Source: Spirochaetaceae bacterium
Lineage (GTDB): Bacteria > Spirochaetota > Spirochaetia > SZUA-6 > RPPD01
Length of the DNA: 8,376 bases
NCBI GenBank assembly: GCA_003818675.1
Contig: RPPD01000073.1
Span: 1 to 8,376 of the forward strand
Direction of reading: 5' to 3'
The translations under genes were made by a program, and so were the position numbers. The stretch's first letter is position 1; every line of letters starts with the position of its first letter. Below are positions 1 to 7,493 of this stretch, piece after piece. The notes under the pieces are model-generated. The model did no database searches. It was not told the origin of the DNA and saw only the letters and a program-made list of their open reading frames with translations.

Positions 1-1
1 C

Positions 2-112
2 AAGGACTATATCGCATTTATTGAAGATTTTGTCGCCGTGCCGGTAAATATAATCTCTGTGGGTTACCGCAGAAGCGAGACAATTGTTCGCAAGGATCCA
101 TGGAAAAAATAA
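2..112 (+). CDS. purA: Adenylosuccinate synthetase, C-terminal end (partial)
   Basis: This is the last 36 codons of a gene entering from the left edge, ending at TAA 110-112. The peptide runs YIAFIEDF, then VPVNIISVG, then RRSETIVRKDPW. That matches the C-terminus of PurA, where E. coli has [28 protein letters not shown]. PurA joins aspartate to IMP with GTP to make adenylosuccinate in the cytoplasm, the first step of the AMP branch. The Ser and Gly of the S-x-G-x-x-R-x-E-T segment are kept, but the usual G-P-D-R reads G-Y-R-R. The stop lies 13 nt inside guaA, so the two are almost certainly co-transcribed. The assignment rests on this short tail alone, since the catalytic part is outside the window. 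Confidence 0.82.
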   Translation, partial: KDYIAFIEDFVAVPVNIISVGYRRSETIVRKDPWKK

Positions 113-1650
113 TAATACTTGATTTCGGGAGCCAGACCACGCAGCTCATTGGCCGCCGCGTCCGCGAAATTGGCGTGTATACGGAAATTCTGCCATGCGA
201 TACGCGTCTGACAGCGGACATCCTGTCTGATACACGCGGTATAATTCTCTCAGGTTCACCCGAGAGCGTTTATGACAAGGACTCACCGGCACCGGATCCC
301 GCGGTTTACAAAACCGGCCTGCCGATTCTTGGGATCTGCTACGGCCTGCAGCGGACCATGTATGATAATGGCGGCGAAGTCATCTCGCATACAAAAAAGG
401 AATACGGCCGCGCGAGGGTCATGTTCGAGAAGTCCGATCCGCTGTTGGACGGTGTCTCAAGCGGCTTCACATCATGGATGAGTCATGGAGATGCAATCCA
501 CCGTTTGGCACCAGGTTTTGCGATCGTGGCGCAGACCGAAAACAACATACCAGCGGTTATACGCCACACGGACAAAAAGATCTGGGGGATACAGTTCCAT
601 CCCGAGGTCACTCACTGCGAGTTCGGCAACAACATTCTTGAAAACTTCTCGATAAAAATCTGCGGATGCGGCCGCAGCTGGAATGTGGACGCGTATTTCA
701 AACAAATTGCCGACGAGGTTAAGCAAAAAGTCGGCAAGGAGAACGTGCTCCTGCTTATTTCAGGAGGGGTGGATTCCACTGTCGTGGCAGCGCTGCTGCT
801 TGAGGCCCTCGATCCTGATCAGGTTTACCTCATGTACATTGACACCGGCCTCATGCGCAAGGGAGAGTCGGACGAGGTTGAGGCTTCGCTTAAAAAACTC
901 GGCGCAAAACACCTGCACCACATAAACGCAGGGGAACGCTTTCTCGCAGCACTTGCGGGCTTTTCGGAACCAGAGGAAAAGCGGAAAATTATCGCGGACA
1001 TGTTCATCAAGGTCCAGGAGACCGAGGTGAAACAACTGGCCATCTCTCACGCGTATCTTGCACAGGGAACCCTTTACACTGACCTTATCGAAAGCGGCAA
1101 GGGCGTTGGCAAGAAGGCACATGTGATCAAGTCCCACCACAATGTGCGCGGTCCGCTAGTGGAGGCCAAGCGCAAGGCCGGGCTTATCATTGAGCCCCTG
1201 CACAGTCTTTACAAGGACGAGGTGAGGCTGCTTGGGAAAAAACTCAGGCTTCCTGAATCGATGATAAAGCGCCATCCCTTTCCCGGTCCCGGTCTGGGTG
1301 TGCGCATCCTGGGGGAGATAACACAGGAAAAGGTGCACATATTACAGGAGGCGGATTACATTTATATTAGTGAACTCAAATCCCGCGGACTGTATGACCA
1401 GATATGGCAGGCATTCTCGGTGCTTCTGCCGCTCCGCAGTGTGGGTGTATCAGGCGACATGCGGCGCTATGGTTATATTCTCTCTTTGCGCGCGGTGATC
1501 TCGCATGACGGAATGACCGCGGATGTCTTCCCTTTTCCAACACAGGACCTCCTGGAAATTTCATCCATGATAACAAACCAGGTCAAGGATGTGGGACGCG
1601 TGGTCTATGATATCTCGTCCAAGCCTCCCGCGACTATCGAGTGGGAGTAA
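100..1650 (+). CDS. guaA: GMP synthase (glutamine-hydrolysing)
   Basis: This 516-residue protein is close to the family's usual length (E. coli 525). It amidates XMP to GMP in the cytoplasm using ATP and glutamine. The N-terminal class I glutamine amidotransferase domain (about 1-190) starts with the family signature ILDFGSQ. It carries the nucleophile Cys80 in GICYGLQ and the partners His167 and Glu169 in GIQFHPEV. The ATP-pyrophosphatase domain follows, with its P-loop SGGVDS at 221-226, then LAQGTLYTDLIES and KSHHNV. The C-terminal dimerisation domain contains HPFPGPGLGVR and ends in KPPATIEWE, as is standard. The ATG at 100 gives exactly the canonical N-terminus. It has AAGGA at 92-96 as a ribosome site with short spacing, inside the end of purA. 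Translation is probably coupled to purA. No frameshift or missing catalytic residue is seen. Confidence 0.97.
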   Translation: MEKIIILDFGSQTTQLIGRRVREIGVYTEILPCDTRLTADILSDTRGIILSGSPESVYDKDSPAPDPAVYKTGLPILGICYGLQRTMYDNGGEVISHTKKEYGRARVMFEKSDPLLDGVSSGFTSWMSHGDAIHRLAPGFAIVAQTENNIPAVIRHTDKKIWGIQFHPEVTHCEFGNNILENFSIKICGCGRSWNVDAYFKQIADEVKQKVGKENVLLLISGGVDSTVVAALLLEALDPDQVYLMYIDTGLMRKGESDEVEASLKKLGAKHLHHINAGERFLAALAGFSEPEEKRKIIADMFIKVQETEVKQLAISHAYLAQGTLYTDLIESGKGVGKKAHVIKSHHNVRGPLVEAKRKAGLIIEPLHSLYKDEVRLLGKKLRLPESMIKRHPFPGPGLGVRILGEITQEKVHILQEADYIYISELKSRGLYDQIWQAFSVLLPLRSVGVSGDMRRYGYILSLRAVISHDGMTADVFPFPTQDLLEISSMITNQVKDVGRVVYDISSKPPATIEWE

Positions 1651-1660
1651 AGCGGCAGCC

Positions 1661-1690
1661 AAAAAAAGAGCCGCCTGTTTTCAGGCGGCT
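1661..1690 (-). terminator. Rho-independent terminator between convergent genes
   Basis: A perfect 9-bp inverted repeat, AGCCGCCTG (1669-1677) and CAGGCGGCT (1682-1690), encloses a 4-nt loop. Read on the minus strand, the stem is followed closely by seven Ts (1667-1661), a strong intrinsic terminator 20 nt after the stop of the barrel-protein gene. Read on the plus strand, the stem is followed by ATTATCAAG with no T run, so termination of guaA here would be weaker. The site sits in the 60-nt gap between convergent genes and may serve both. Confidence 0.88.
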
Positions 1691-1710
1691 ATTATCAAGC
1701 ATAATTCAGG

Positions 1711-2256
1711 TCAGAATCCGTACCTGATGCCAATGCCCCATATGGACGTAGCTCCGACATATGCGAACTGGACCAACAGGCCCATGTTGTCAGCAAAATA
1801 CCAAATGGCTGTTTCACTGGTGGCAAAACCAATTCCGCCAAAACCCTGGTCATCAAGGCTTGGCTCATCCGTCATGTATCCATAGAAACCCAGACCTGCC
1901 GCAACAATAAACTCAAAAGGTGCATTTGACAGACCCATATGCACGGCAAACATGGGGGCAACTCCCCAGTAGTTTACTGAAAATGTTTCAGTTAAGATAT
2001 CCGTTGAGTAGTTTTCAAAAATACCCATCACCTGGACGCCGTAATCGAATGGTATTCCGCCAATATTCCATTCACCAATCACATACTCGCCCGTGGCTGA
2101 AACACAGATGCCGAGCCAGTAACCTACTGAAGCATACAGATCGATCTGGCCATCCCTGTTGTAGGACTTTGCCCAGGACTGGACAGGTGTCTGTGCAAAA
2201 AGCCCGACTGCAGCCAGAAGCATGAGAGCGATTCCGATCAAAAATCTTTTTTTCAT
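1711..2256 (-). CDS. Small exported beta-barrel-like outer-membrane protein, function unknown
   Basis: I do not recognise a named family for this 181-residue protein. The first 22 residues form a clear signal peptide: MKKR, a hydrophobic stretch rich in Leu and Ala, then LFAQ. It lacks a lipobox Cys, so it is not a lipoprotein. The mature part is rich in Gly, Tyr, Phe and Trp, with alternating strand-like stretches such as IDLYASVGYWLG, FEFIVAAGLGFYGY and LLVQFAYVGA. It ends IWGIGIRYGF, and a terminal Phe fits the C-terminal signal recognised by outer-membrane assembly machinery. Together these suggest a small outer-membrane barrel of perhaps eight strands, which is inference. The start is firm: GAGGAGG lies 4 nt upstream (2267-2261). 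The gene lies 140 nt downstream of rnfB on the same strand and has its own strong terminator. Its job cannot be read from the sequence. Confidence 0.8.
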   Translation of the reverse strand: MKKRFLIGIALMLLAAVGLFAQTPVQSWAKSYNRDGQIDLYASVGYWLGICVSATGEYVIGEWNIGGIPFDYGVQVMGIFENYSTDILTETFSVNYWGVAPMFAVHMGLSNAPFEFIVAAGLGFYGYMTDEPSLDDQGFGGIGFATSETAIWYFADNMGLLVQFAYVGATSIWGIGIRYGF

Positions 2257-2396
2257 TTTTCCTCCTCAGAAAATAATATTAAATTCCCGCTATTCATGGA
2301 CTTACTAATTGGAGAATATATATCAATTCAACCCGGGAAAACAGGCAAATTGCCACTTTAAAAAAATTCTTCTGGATATGGATAAGCGGCTGATTA
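2257..2396 (-). other. Intergenic region between rnfB and the barrel-protein gene
   Basis: This AT-rich 140-nt spacer has no coding potential that I can support. It holds the ribosome site of the barrel gene (CCTCCTC at 2261-2267 on the plus strand). It also has AT-rich stretches that could serve as a minus-strand -10 element (TATATT at 2320-2315), but no good -35 box lies at the right distance. A short palindrome, GGCAAATTGCC, lies at 2344-2354. A run of Ts follows rnfB on the minus strand near 2360-2366, but it has no stem in front of it. I therefore see neither a clear terminator for rnf nor a clear promoter for the next gene. Confidence 0.5.
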
Positions 2397-3233
2397 TTAT
2401 TTCACCGCGACAGTCTTTTCTGCCCCAACCAAAAGAATCGTCGACTGCGGGCATTTTTCCACACAGATTCCGCAGCGAGTGCACTTGCTGTAGTCTATGA
2501 CTGCCAGATTGTCTGTTACGATGACAGCCTTCTCCGGGCAGTTCTTTTCACAGAGTTTACAGGCAGTGCAGGCTATGCTGCACACTTCCCTGGCGAGCCG
2601 CGCCTTGTCCAGGTTTTTGCACGCAACAAGCACAGTCTGGTTTTTGGGCACCATTTTGATAAGCCCGCGCGGGCAGGCAATTATGCATTTTTTGCATGAT
2701 CTGCATTTAATAGAATCAATGATCGCAAGTCCGTCCCTGGTAATACTGATCGCGCCAAATGGACATGCGTCCATGCAGCTTCCAAACCCAAGGCAGCCGT
2801 ATTTGCATGACTTGTCTCCACCAAAAAGTATGTAGGCAGCCTGGCAGTTGTTGACACCGTCATAGATGAACTTGGTGGGCGCCGAGTTACGGCCCGCCCT
2901 GCACGCGACAAATGCCACTTCTTCCGCAAGCGGACTCAGGGATATACCCATAACCTGGGCCAGTTTTTCCGCTGTAGCCTTGCCGCCGGCAAGACAGCCA
3001 GTCACCTCGGCCTTGTCAGCCACGATGTTTTCAGCCAGACCCTGGCACCCGGTAAATCCGCACGCCCCGCAATTGGAACCTGGAAGCTGAAGAAGCACGA
3101 GCTCCAGCTTGGGATCACTTTTCACGGCCAGCTTCTTGAATGCAATGTAAAGCAGAAGCGCAAATGCCGAGCATAACAGCCCCAGTGCAGCCGCCGCTAT
3201 TATTATCTGGATAATCATATCCGTTATATTCAT
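2397..3233 (-). CDS. rnfB: Rnf electron transport complex subunit B (poly-ferredoxin)
   Basis: This 278-residue subunit is the entry point for electrons from reduced ferredoxin, anchored to the inner membrane on the cytoplasmic side. A single N-terminal hydrophobic helix (about 6-32) is followed by the RnfB-type Fe-S motif with Cys55, 58, 63 and 80 (NCGACGFTGC and a later Cys). Further ferredoxin-like cysteine groups lie at 143-157 (CKYGCLG and CMDACPFGAI), 177-187 (CRSCKKCIIACP), 218-232 (CTACKLCEKNCP) and 251-261 (CTRCGICVEKCP), with extra Cys111, 130 and 205. In all there are 25 cysteines. This is the long, multi-cluster clostridial/Acetobacterium-like form, not the short form of E. coli RsxB. 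The ATG has AAAGGA 8 nt upstream. It is the last gene of the operon, 18 nt after rnfA. Confidence 0.95.
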   Translation of the reverse strand: MNITDMIIQIIIAAAALGLLCSAFALLLYIAFKKLAVKSDPKLELVLLQLPGSNCGACGFTGCQGLAENIVADKAEVTGCLAGGKATAEKLAQVMGISLSPLAEEVAFVACRAGRNSAPTKFIYDGVNNCQAAYILFGGDKSCKYGCLGFGSCMDACPFGAISITRDGLAIIDSIKCRSCKKCIIACPRGLIKMVPKNQTVLVACKNLDKARLAREVCSIACTACKLCEKNCPEKAVIVTDNLAVIDYSKCTRCGICVEKCPQSTILLVGAEKTVAVK

Positions 3234-3251
3234 GCCAGAATCCTTTCTATC

Positions 3252-3845
3252 CTAAAGTCCCAACAGACCCTTGAAGCCCAGGAAGGCCAGGGACATGAGG
3301 CTCGCGGTTATAAACGAGATGGGATGGCCCTTGAATGATTTTGGTACAGGCGCGTGGTCCACCACCTCGCGAATGGCCGCGAACATGACGATCGCAAGGA
3401 AATATCCGCCGCTCACGCCAATGGTGTATACTTCGCTTTCAAACAGGCCGAGCTTGTAGTCAATGACCAGGAATGCCGCTGCCAGAACAGCGCAGTTGAC
3501 AACTATCAGCGGAAGGTAGATTCCCAGCGCGCGGTAGAGCGGCGGAAATACCTTTTTTATGAACATTTCCTCCAGCTGGACGAATGTGGCTATTGTCAGA
3601 ATAAATGCCGCGGTGCGCAGGAACTTCAGATCCAACGGTACGAGTATTCCATGGTACACGCACCATGAAACAAGCGTGGACATGACCATTACGAACATTA
3701 CTGCCAGGCCCATGCCGATTGAGGCATGGATGCTGTTGGAAATACCAAAAAATGAACAAAGGGCGATAAACCTTATCAGCAGAATATTATTGACAAGAAG
3801 CGCTGAGAGAAAAATCAGAAAAAAATTCATGTCATTGGAAATCAT
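3252..3845 (-). CDS. rnfA: Rnf electron transport complex subunit A
   Basis: RnfA is an integral membrane subunit of 197 residues with about six hydrophobic helices. It pairs with RnfE in the inner membrane, where the two share an Fe-S centre that passes electrons across the membrane. The ligand cysteines expected from the family are present: Cys30 in IRFIALCSFFG (the family more often has C-P-F-L-G) and Cys118 in LIVVNCAVLA. The family signatures NNILLIRF near the N-terminus, FVQLEEMFIKK and AIREVVDHAPVPKSFKG are also present. The chosen ATG has AAGGAG (3859-3854) 8 nt upstream. Another Met five codons in would have a poorer spacing. The gene lies 18 nt after rnfE and 18 nt before rnfB. An additional Cys62 is not part of the family motif. 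Confidence 0.95.
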   Translation of the reverse strand: MISNDMNFFLIFLSALLVNNILLIRFIALCSFFGISNSIHASIGMGLAVMFVMVMSTLVSWCVYHGILVPLDLKFLRTAAFILTIATFVQLEEMFIKKVFPPLYRALGIYLPLIVVNCAVLAAAFLVIDYKLGLFESEVYTIGVSGGYFLAIVMFAAIREVVDHAPVPKSFKGHPISFITASLMSLAFLGFKGLLGL

Positions 3846-3863
3846 GATTAATACTCCTTGTCC

Positions 3864-4544
3864 CTATTCTTTTGGGAAAAGCCTGTGATGGAAGGCCATG
3901 AGAAATCCTATCACCAGGAACGCGCCAGGCGGCAGAATAAATATCAGCACTGACGGGTACCAGTCTGGCGCTACATGAATATTCCCGAGACCCACAGCGG
4001 CTGCAAAATTATTAATGAGTCCTGCGATGCCCTCCACGACATTAATTTTATCCTTCAGGCCCAGCAGGGAAAGCGTGATTGTGCCCTCGCCCAGGATCTC
4101 ACGTATAATTCCTATCAAAGTGATTATAACGGTGAATCCTATCCCCATGCCGATTCCGTCAAGGAACGAGTCTAACACCGTGTTCTTGCTGGAATAAGCC
4201 TCTGCACGGCCCATGACTATGCAGTTGACCACTATGAGCGGGATAAAGACCCCAAGTGAACGCGAGAGAAGGGGTTGATATGCCTGTATGCTAAGATCAA
4301 TGATAGTGACAAATGTGGAAATGACCGCGATGAACACAGGAATACGAATCTGGCCTGGAACAATCTTGCGGATCAAGGCTACCACAACATTTGACCCGAC
4401 CATCACAAAACTGAACGCAATTCCCATGCCGAAAGCGTCATTGGCATTTGTTGAACAGGCAAGCGTGGCGCAGAGCCCGAGCATTATGACGAGGATGGGG
4501 TTTTCTCTCATGATCCCCTTGGTCAGTTCCTTGAAGCGCTTCAT
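3864..4544 (-). CDS. rnfE: Rnf electron transport complex subunit E
   Basis: RnfE has 226 residues and about six membrane helices. It is the homologue and partner of RnfA in the inner membrane core. The N-terminus (FKELTKGIMRENPILVIMLGLC) is typical. The expected metal ligands are Cys25 in LGLCATLAC and Cys108 in LIVVNCIVMGRAEAY. Unusually, Cys30 follows five residues after Cys25, where other members tend to have a small or polar residue. The segment DSFLDGIGMGIGFT and the C-terminal ILPPGAFLVIGFLMA are family hallmarks. The ATG overlaps the rnfG stop (ATGA, 4 nt), indicating translational coupling, and GGGAGG at 4560-4555 provides the ribosome site. Confidence 0.95.
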   Translation of the reverse strand: MKRFKELTKGIMRENPILVIMLGLCATLACSTNANDAFGMGIAFSFVMVGSNVVVALIRKIVPGQIRIPVFIAVISTFVTIIDLSIQAYQPLLSRSLGVFIPLIVVNCIVMGRAEAYSSKNTVLDSFLDGIGMGIGFTVIITLIGIIREILGEGTITLSLLGLKDKINVVEGIAGLINNFAAAVGLGNIHVAPDWYPSVLIFILPPGAFLVIGFLMAFHHRLFPKE

Positions 4545-5092
4545 TTGCTTGATCCCTCCCGGGCAGGATTTCCATTATTTGAATCTTTCAATGCATTTAT
4601 AATGCCTCGGACAGCAGCGCGGGACGATATTGTGGCGCCAGTTACAGCATCCAGATTTCCAGCCGCAGGATTATCCTTCTTCAATGCAAGCGAGTCTGCT
4701 TTTTTACCGGCAAACTGCGCAGTAAACGCAGGCAGCGCAATTTTAGCTCCCAATCCCGGAGTTTCCGTGTGGCTTAATATCTTGACGGCAGTAATCTCAT
4801 TCTGCAGATTCACACCAAAGACGATCTTGACAGGTCCGCCGTAACCAGCGGTCTCTGTTAAAAAAACCCTCCCCAACTGGGTCTGGCCGTCATAAGCCTC
4901 CCACATCGTTTCTGTCCTGACTTCCTTGAAGTCCTTGGCGGAGGAGAATACTTCTTTCAGTGCTACAATCTTCTCCTGTTTCGCGAACTCGGCAATGGGT
5001 TCCCTGGTAAGCTGGTAAACCGCGGAGAGACTGCCTGCGGCAATCGCACCCGTGATGAAGAGGATACCAACCAGTTTAATAAAATCTTTCAT
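4541..5092 (-). CDS. rnfG: Rnf electron transport complex subunit G (covalent FMN)
   Basis: RnfG has 183 residues, with one N-terminal membrane anchor (about 6-27) and an FMN-binding domain expected on the outer face of the inner membrane. The conserved SHTETPGLGAKI lies at 107-118. The flavin-attachment motif is DAVTGAT at 148-154. Thr154 is the residue expected to take FMN through a phosphoester bond made by ApbE; no apbE is in this window. I chose the ATG at 5092 because AGGTG sits 5 nt upstream and MKDFIKLVGILF is a normal RnfG start. A longer open frame reaching 5170 only adds residues overlapping the end of rnfD. The gene lies 13 nt after rnfD and overlaps rnfE by 4 nt. Confidence 0.95.
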   Translation of the reverse strand: MKDFIKLVGILFITGAIAAGSLSAVYQLTREPIAEFAKQEKIVALKEVFSSAKDFKEVRTETMWEAYDGQTQLGRVFLTETAGYGGPVKIVFGVNLQNEITAVKILSHTETPGLGAKIALPAFTAQFAGKKADSLALKKDNPAAGNLDAVTGATISSRAAVRGIINALKDSNNGNPAREGSSK

Positions 5093-5105
5093 TCTTTCAC
5101 CTGTT

Positions 5106-6119
5106 TCATGAAGTCTTTTGGACAGTATTGGCGCCCTGTTTTGCCTGGAACAACTTTTTTCCGAACACACGGGGCTTTGTGAATTTGTCGATAAGCGGAG
5201 TCATGCAGTTCATGAGAAGTATGGAGTAGCAGACCCCTTCGGGAAATCCGCCGATGAAACGTATGACAACAACAAGGAGTCCGCAGCCAATGCCGAACAC
5301 GACCTTCCCTGTTTTTGTGATGGGGCTGGTCACCATGTCCGTGGCCATGAAGAATGCACCCAGGATCAGTCCGCCCGAGAGCACAGATGCAATCGGGTCA
5401 CGGCCGAATATCCATGATGACAGCGCCACGGTTGCGATGTATGCAAGGGGCACACGAAAATCTATTATCCTGAATAACAGCAGGAGAAACCCGCCGGCTA
5501 AAAGCGTGATCTTGCACGTCTCGCCAAGGGATCCCGGGATAATGCCAAAAAGCATGTCCAGGTATGAAAATCCCGCAGGCAGTGTTCCTGCGGCAGCATT
5601 CTGGCCAGCGGCTGTTGCACCCTCTTTTATTATATTAAGAAACGAAGCGCTTGTAACCGCGTCAAAACTCATGAATTGGCTGACTGGTTTGATCCAGGTG
5701 GTCATGATCACGGGAAATGACGCGAGCAGAAAAGCCCTGGCGGCCAGCGCAGGATTAAAAATATTATAACCCAGGCCTCCGAAAAGCTGCTTCACCAAAA
5801 AGATCGCCACAACCGCGCCAATTATCACCACCCAGACTGGCGCAGTCGGAGGAAGGGTAAATGCGAGCAGAATTCCAGTAACAACTGCGCTGCCGTCAGA
5901 GATAGTCACTTTGCGCTTGAAGACAAGCTGGCTTACGAGTTCTGTAATAACACATGTAAGGACGCTTGTACCAATTACAATCAGACTCTGGATGCCGAAA
6001 ATCACAGCCGATGCCACTGCCGTAGGCAGCAGTGAAAAACAAACAACCCACATGATTTTTGAGACATCGCCACTCGTCTTTGCATGAGGCGATGAAGATA
6101 CTATAATCGTGTCGGACAT
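5106..6119 (-). CDS. rnfD: Rnf electron transport complex subunit D (covalent FMN)
   Basis: RnfD has 337 residues and is a multi-helix inner-membrane subunit homologous to NqrB. Family signatures include SDGSAVVTGILLAFTLPP, GYNIFNPALAARAF, ATDMVTSPIT and GGFPEGVCYSILLMNC. The usual flavin-attachment motif ends in S/G-A-T, with FMN on the Thr. Here it reads DAVTSAS, residues 153-159, so the acceptor would be Ser159 (codon TCG at 5645-5643). Serine acceptors are chemically plausible, but this is a departure from the common form. The start is the ATG at 6119, with AAGGAG (6130-6125) 5 nt upstream. The open frame could begin at a TTG seven codons earlier, but that would bury the ribosome site. 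The gene lies 27 nt after rnfC. Confidence 0.94.
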   Translation of the reverse strand: MSDTIIVSSSPHAKTSGDVSKIMWVVCFSLLPTAVASAVIFGIQSLIVIGTSVLTCVITELVSQLVFKRKVTISDGSAVVTGILLAFTLPPTAPVWVVIIGAVVAIFLVKQLFGGLGYNIFNPALAARAFLLASFPVIMTTWIKPVSQFMSFDAVTSASFLNIIKEGATAAGQNAAAGTLPAGFSYLDMLFGIIPGSLGETCKITLLAGGFLLLLFRIIDFRVPLAYIATVALSSWIFGRDPIASVLSGGLILGAFFMATDMVTSPITKTGKVVFGIGCGLLVVVIRFIGGFPEGVCYSILLMNCMTPLIDKFTKPRVFGKKLFQAKQGANTVQKTS

Positions 6120-6146
6120 TTTTACTCCTTGGCTGTTCAATTTACT

Positions 6147-7493
6147 CTACTTGTTTTTCAACAGGTGCATCTTCGCGTATTTCACGAGGTGGACAATAGG
6201 CCTTCCTGATGGACACAGGAAAGTGCAAACTCCGCACTCACAGCAGTCTGTTACACTGAATTCCCTGCATGAGACAAAATCATCGCGTTCCGCGAAGTCC
6301 GCAATGCGGCTGGGCAAAAGCATCATGGGGCAATGGTCCACGCACTTGCCGCACTTGATGCAGGCCCGCTGTGCCTTTTTCTTTTGGTCTGGCAGCACAA
6401 GTATGCCCGAAGTCCCCTTGACCACCGGCACTTCCATGTTGTACTGCGCAAGGCCCATCATGGGACCGCCCATCAGAATCTTGTGGGGTGTATCAACACG
6501 CTTCATTCCGCCGGCTGCCTCAATAACCCTGGAGAATGGAGTGCCCAGGCGTACCAGAAAGTTCTGCGGCTGCTCGATTCCCTCCCCACTGACTGTAACA
6601 ACACGTTCTATCAGCGGCTTGTTTTTAACCACCGCCTCGTAAATGGCAAAGGCAGTTCCCACATTCTGGACAATAATGCCAACATTGAAGGGCAGCCCGC
6701 CCGATGGAACCTCAGTGTTGACAACAGCTTTTATCAGCTGCTTCTCTGCTCCCTGTGGGTATTTTACCTTGAGTGGCAGGACCTCAATCCGGAAATCGTC
6801 AGCCGGGAAAAGCGTGGCGCGCAGGCGCAGGAGCCTTTCCTGCAGCAGTGAAATCGCCGTGGGTTTGTTTTTTTCAATTGCGATAAAAGCGGTTTTGCAT
6901 CCGAGTACTTTTAGAATTATGGAAAGTCCTGTCAAGACTTCATCTGCTTTTTCAATCATGATGCGGTAGTCTGTGGTCAGATATGGCTCGCATTCAGCGC
7001 CGTTTAAAACCACTGCGTCAATGTTCGTGCCTTCCGGAGGCGATAATTTGACATGGGTCGGGAATGCTGCACCGCCCATACCCACTATCCCTGCCTTCTG
7101 GATTTTTTCCTTAAGCTCTTTAGGGGAGAGTTTTTCCCAGGACGGATCTGCCTCCCATTGCTCCGCGGAAGATGCCCCTTCGACATTTTCTATTACAATT
7201 GAAAGAACGCCGTTTCCCAGAACAGGATGGGGAAGTTCCTCTATTGCCGTCACCTTGCCTGAAATTGAAGCATGGACAGGAGCGGAAATAAATCCCGAAG
7301 CCGCGCCAATTTCCTGGCCAGCTGTGACTGTATCGCCAACTGCCACTGTCGGATCACACCGCTTGCCAGTATGCTGTTGCAGTGGGATCACCACCTTCTG
7401 TGGCATGGGAAGAACTACTATCCATTTTTCTTTTGTAGCTTCTTTTTTTCCAGGGGGATGAATCCCCCCTCTGAAAGTCTTTGTGCTGAACAT
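6147..7493 (-). CDS. rnfC: Rnf electron transport complex subunit C (NADH-binding, 2x[4Fe-4S])
   Basis: RnfC is the soluble-side subunit that exchanges electrons with NAD(H), bound to the inner-membrane complex. From the ATG at 7493 it has 448 residues, normal for the family. Visible parts are the N-terminal FRGGIHPP, a biotinyl-like barrel region (about 34-90), the glycine-rich GMGGAAFPT (138-146) and NGAECEPYLTTD (164-175) of the nucleotide/flavin-binding domain, and a soluble-ligand-binding-like stretch. Two [4Fe-4S] motifs follow: Cys378/381/384/388 (CIKCGKCVDHCP) and Cys417/420/423/427 (CCECGVCTFLCPS). The start is less certain than for the other subunits. The ATG at 7493 fits homologues but has no clear ribosome site. 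An ATG at 7559 would add 22 residues, and a farther frame start at 7670 would overlap the upstream gene. First gene of the rnfCDGEAB operon. Confidence 0.92.
   Translation of the reverse strand: MFSTKTFRGGIHPPGKKEATKEKWIVVLPMPQKVVIPLQQHTGKRCDPTVAVGDTVTAGQEIGAASGFISAPVHASISGKVTAIEELPHPVLGNGVLSIVIENVEGASSAEQWEADPSWEKLSPKELKEKIQKAGIVGMGGAAFPTHVKLSPPEGTNIDAVVLNGAECEPYLTTDYRIMIEKADEVLTGLSIILKVLGCKTAFIAIEKNKPTAISLLQERLLRLRATLFPADDFRIEVLPLKVKYPQGAEKQLIKAVVNTEVPSGGLPFNVGIIVQNVGTAFAIYEAVVKNKPLIERVVTVSGEGIEQPQNFLVRLGTPFSRVIEAAGGMKRVDTPHKILMGGPMMGLAQYNMEVPVVKGTSGILVLPDQKKKAQRACIKCGKCVDHCPMMLLPSRIADFAERDDFVSCREFSVTDCCECGVCTFLCPSGRPIVHLVKYAKMHLLKNK

Noticed and set aside
1920..2225. Plus-strand open frame opposite the barrel-protein gene
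   Set aside because: The minus-strand gene has a signal peptide, strong ribosome site and terminator; the opposing frame has no such support.
2355..2375. Intrinsic terminator after rnfB
   Set aside because: The T run on the minus strand is not preceded by a GC-rich stem, and the nearby GGCAAATTGCC palindrome is too short and has only a weak T run after it.
2681..2929. Open frame on the minus strand inside rnfB
   Set aside because: It is an out-of-frame shadow of the cysteine-rich rnfB coding sequence with no ribosome site or recognisable domain.
5093..5170. Longer RnfG starting at 5170
   Set aside because: The extra 26 residues overlap the end of rnfD and do not look like RnfG; the ATG at 5092 has its own ribosome site and a standard N-terminus.
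6120..6140. RnfD starting at TTG 6140
   Set aside because: The strong AAGGAG site lies inside this extension and points to the ATG at 6119.
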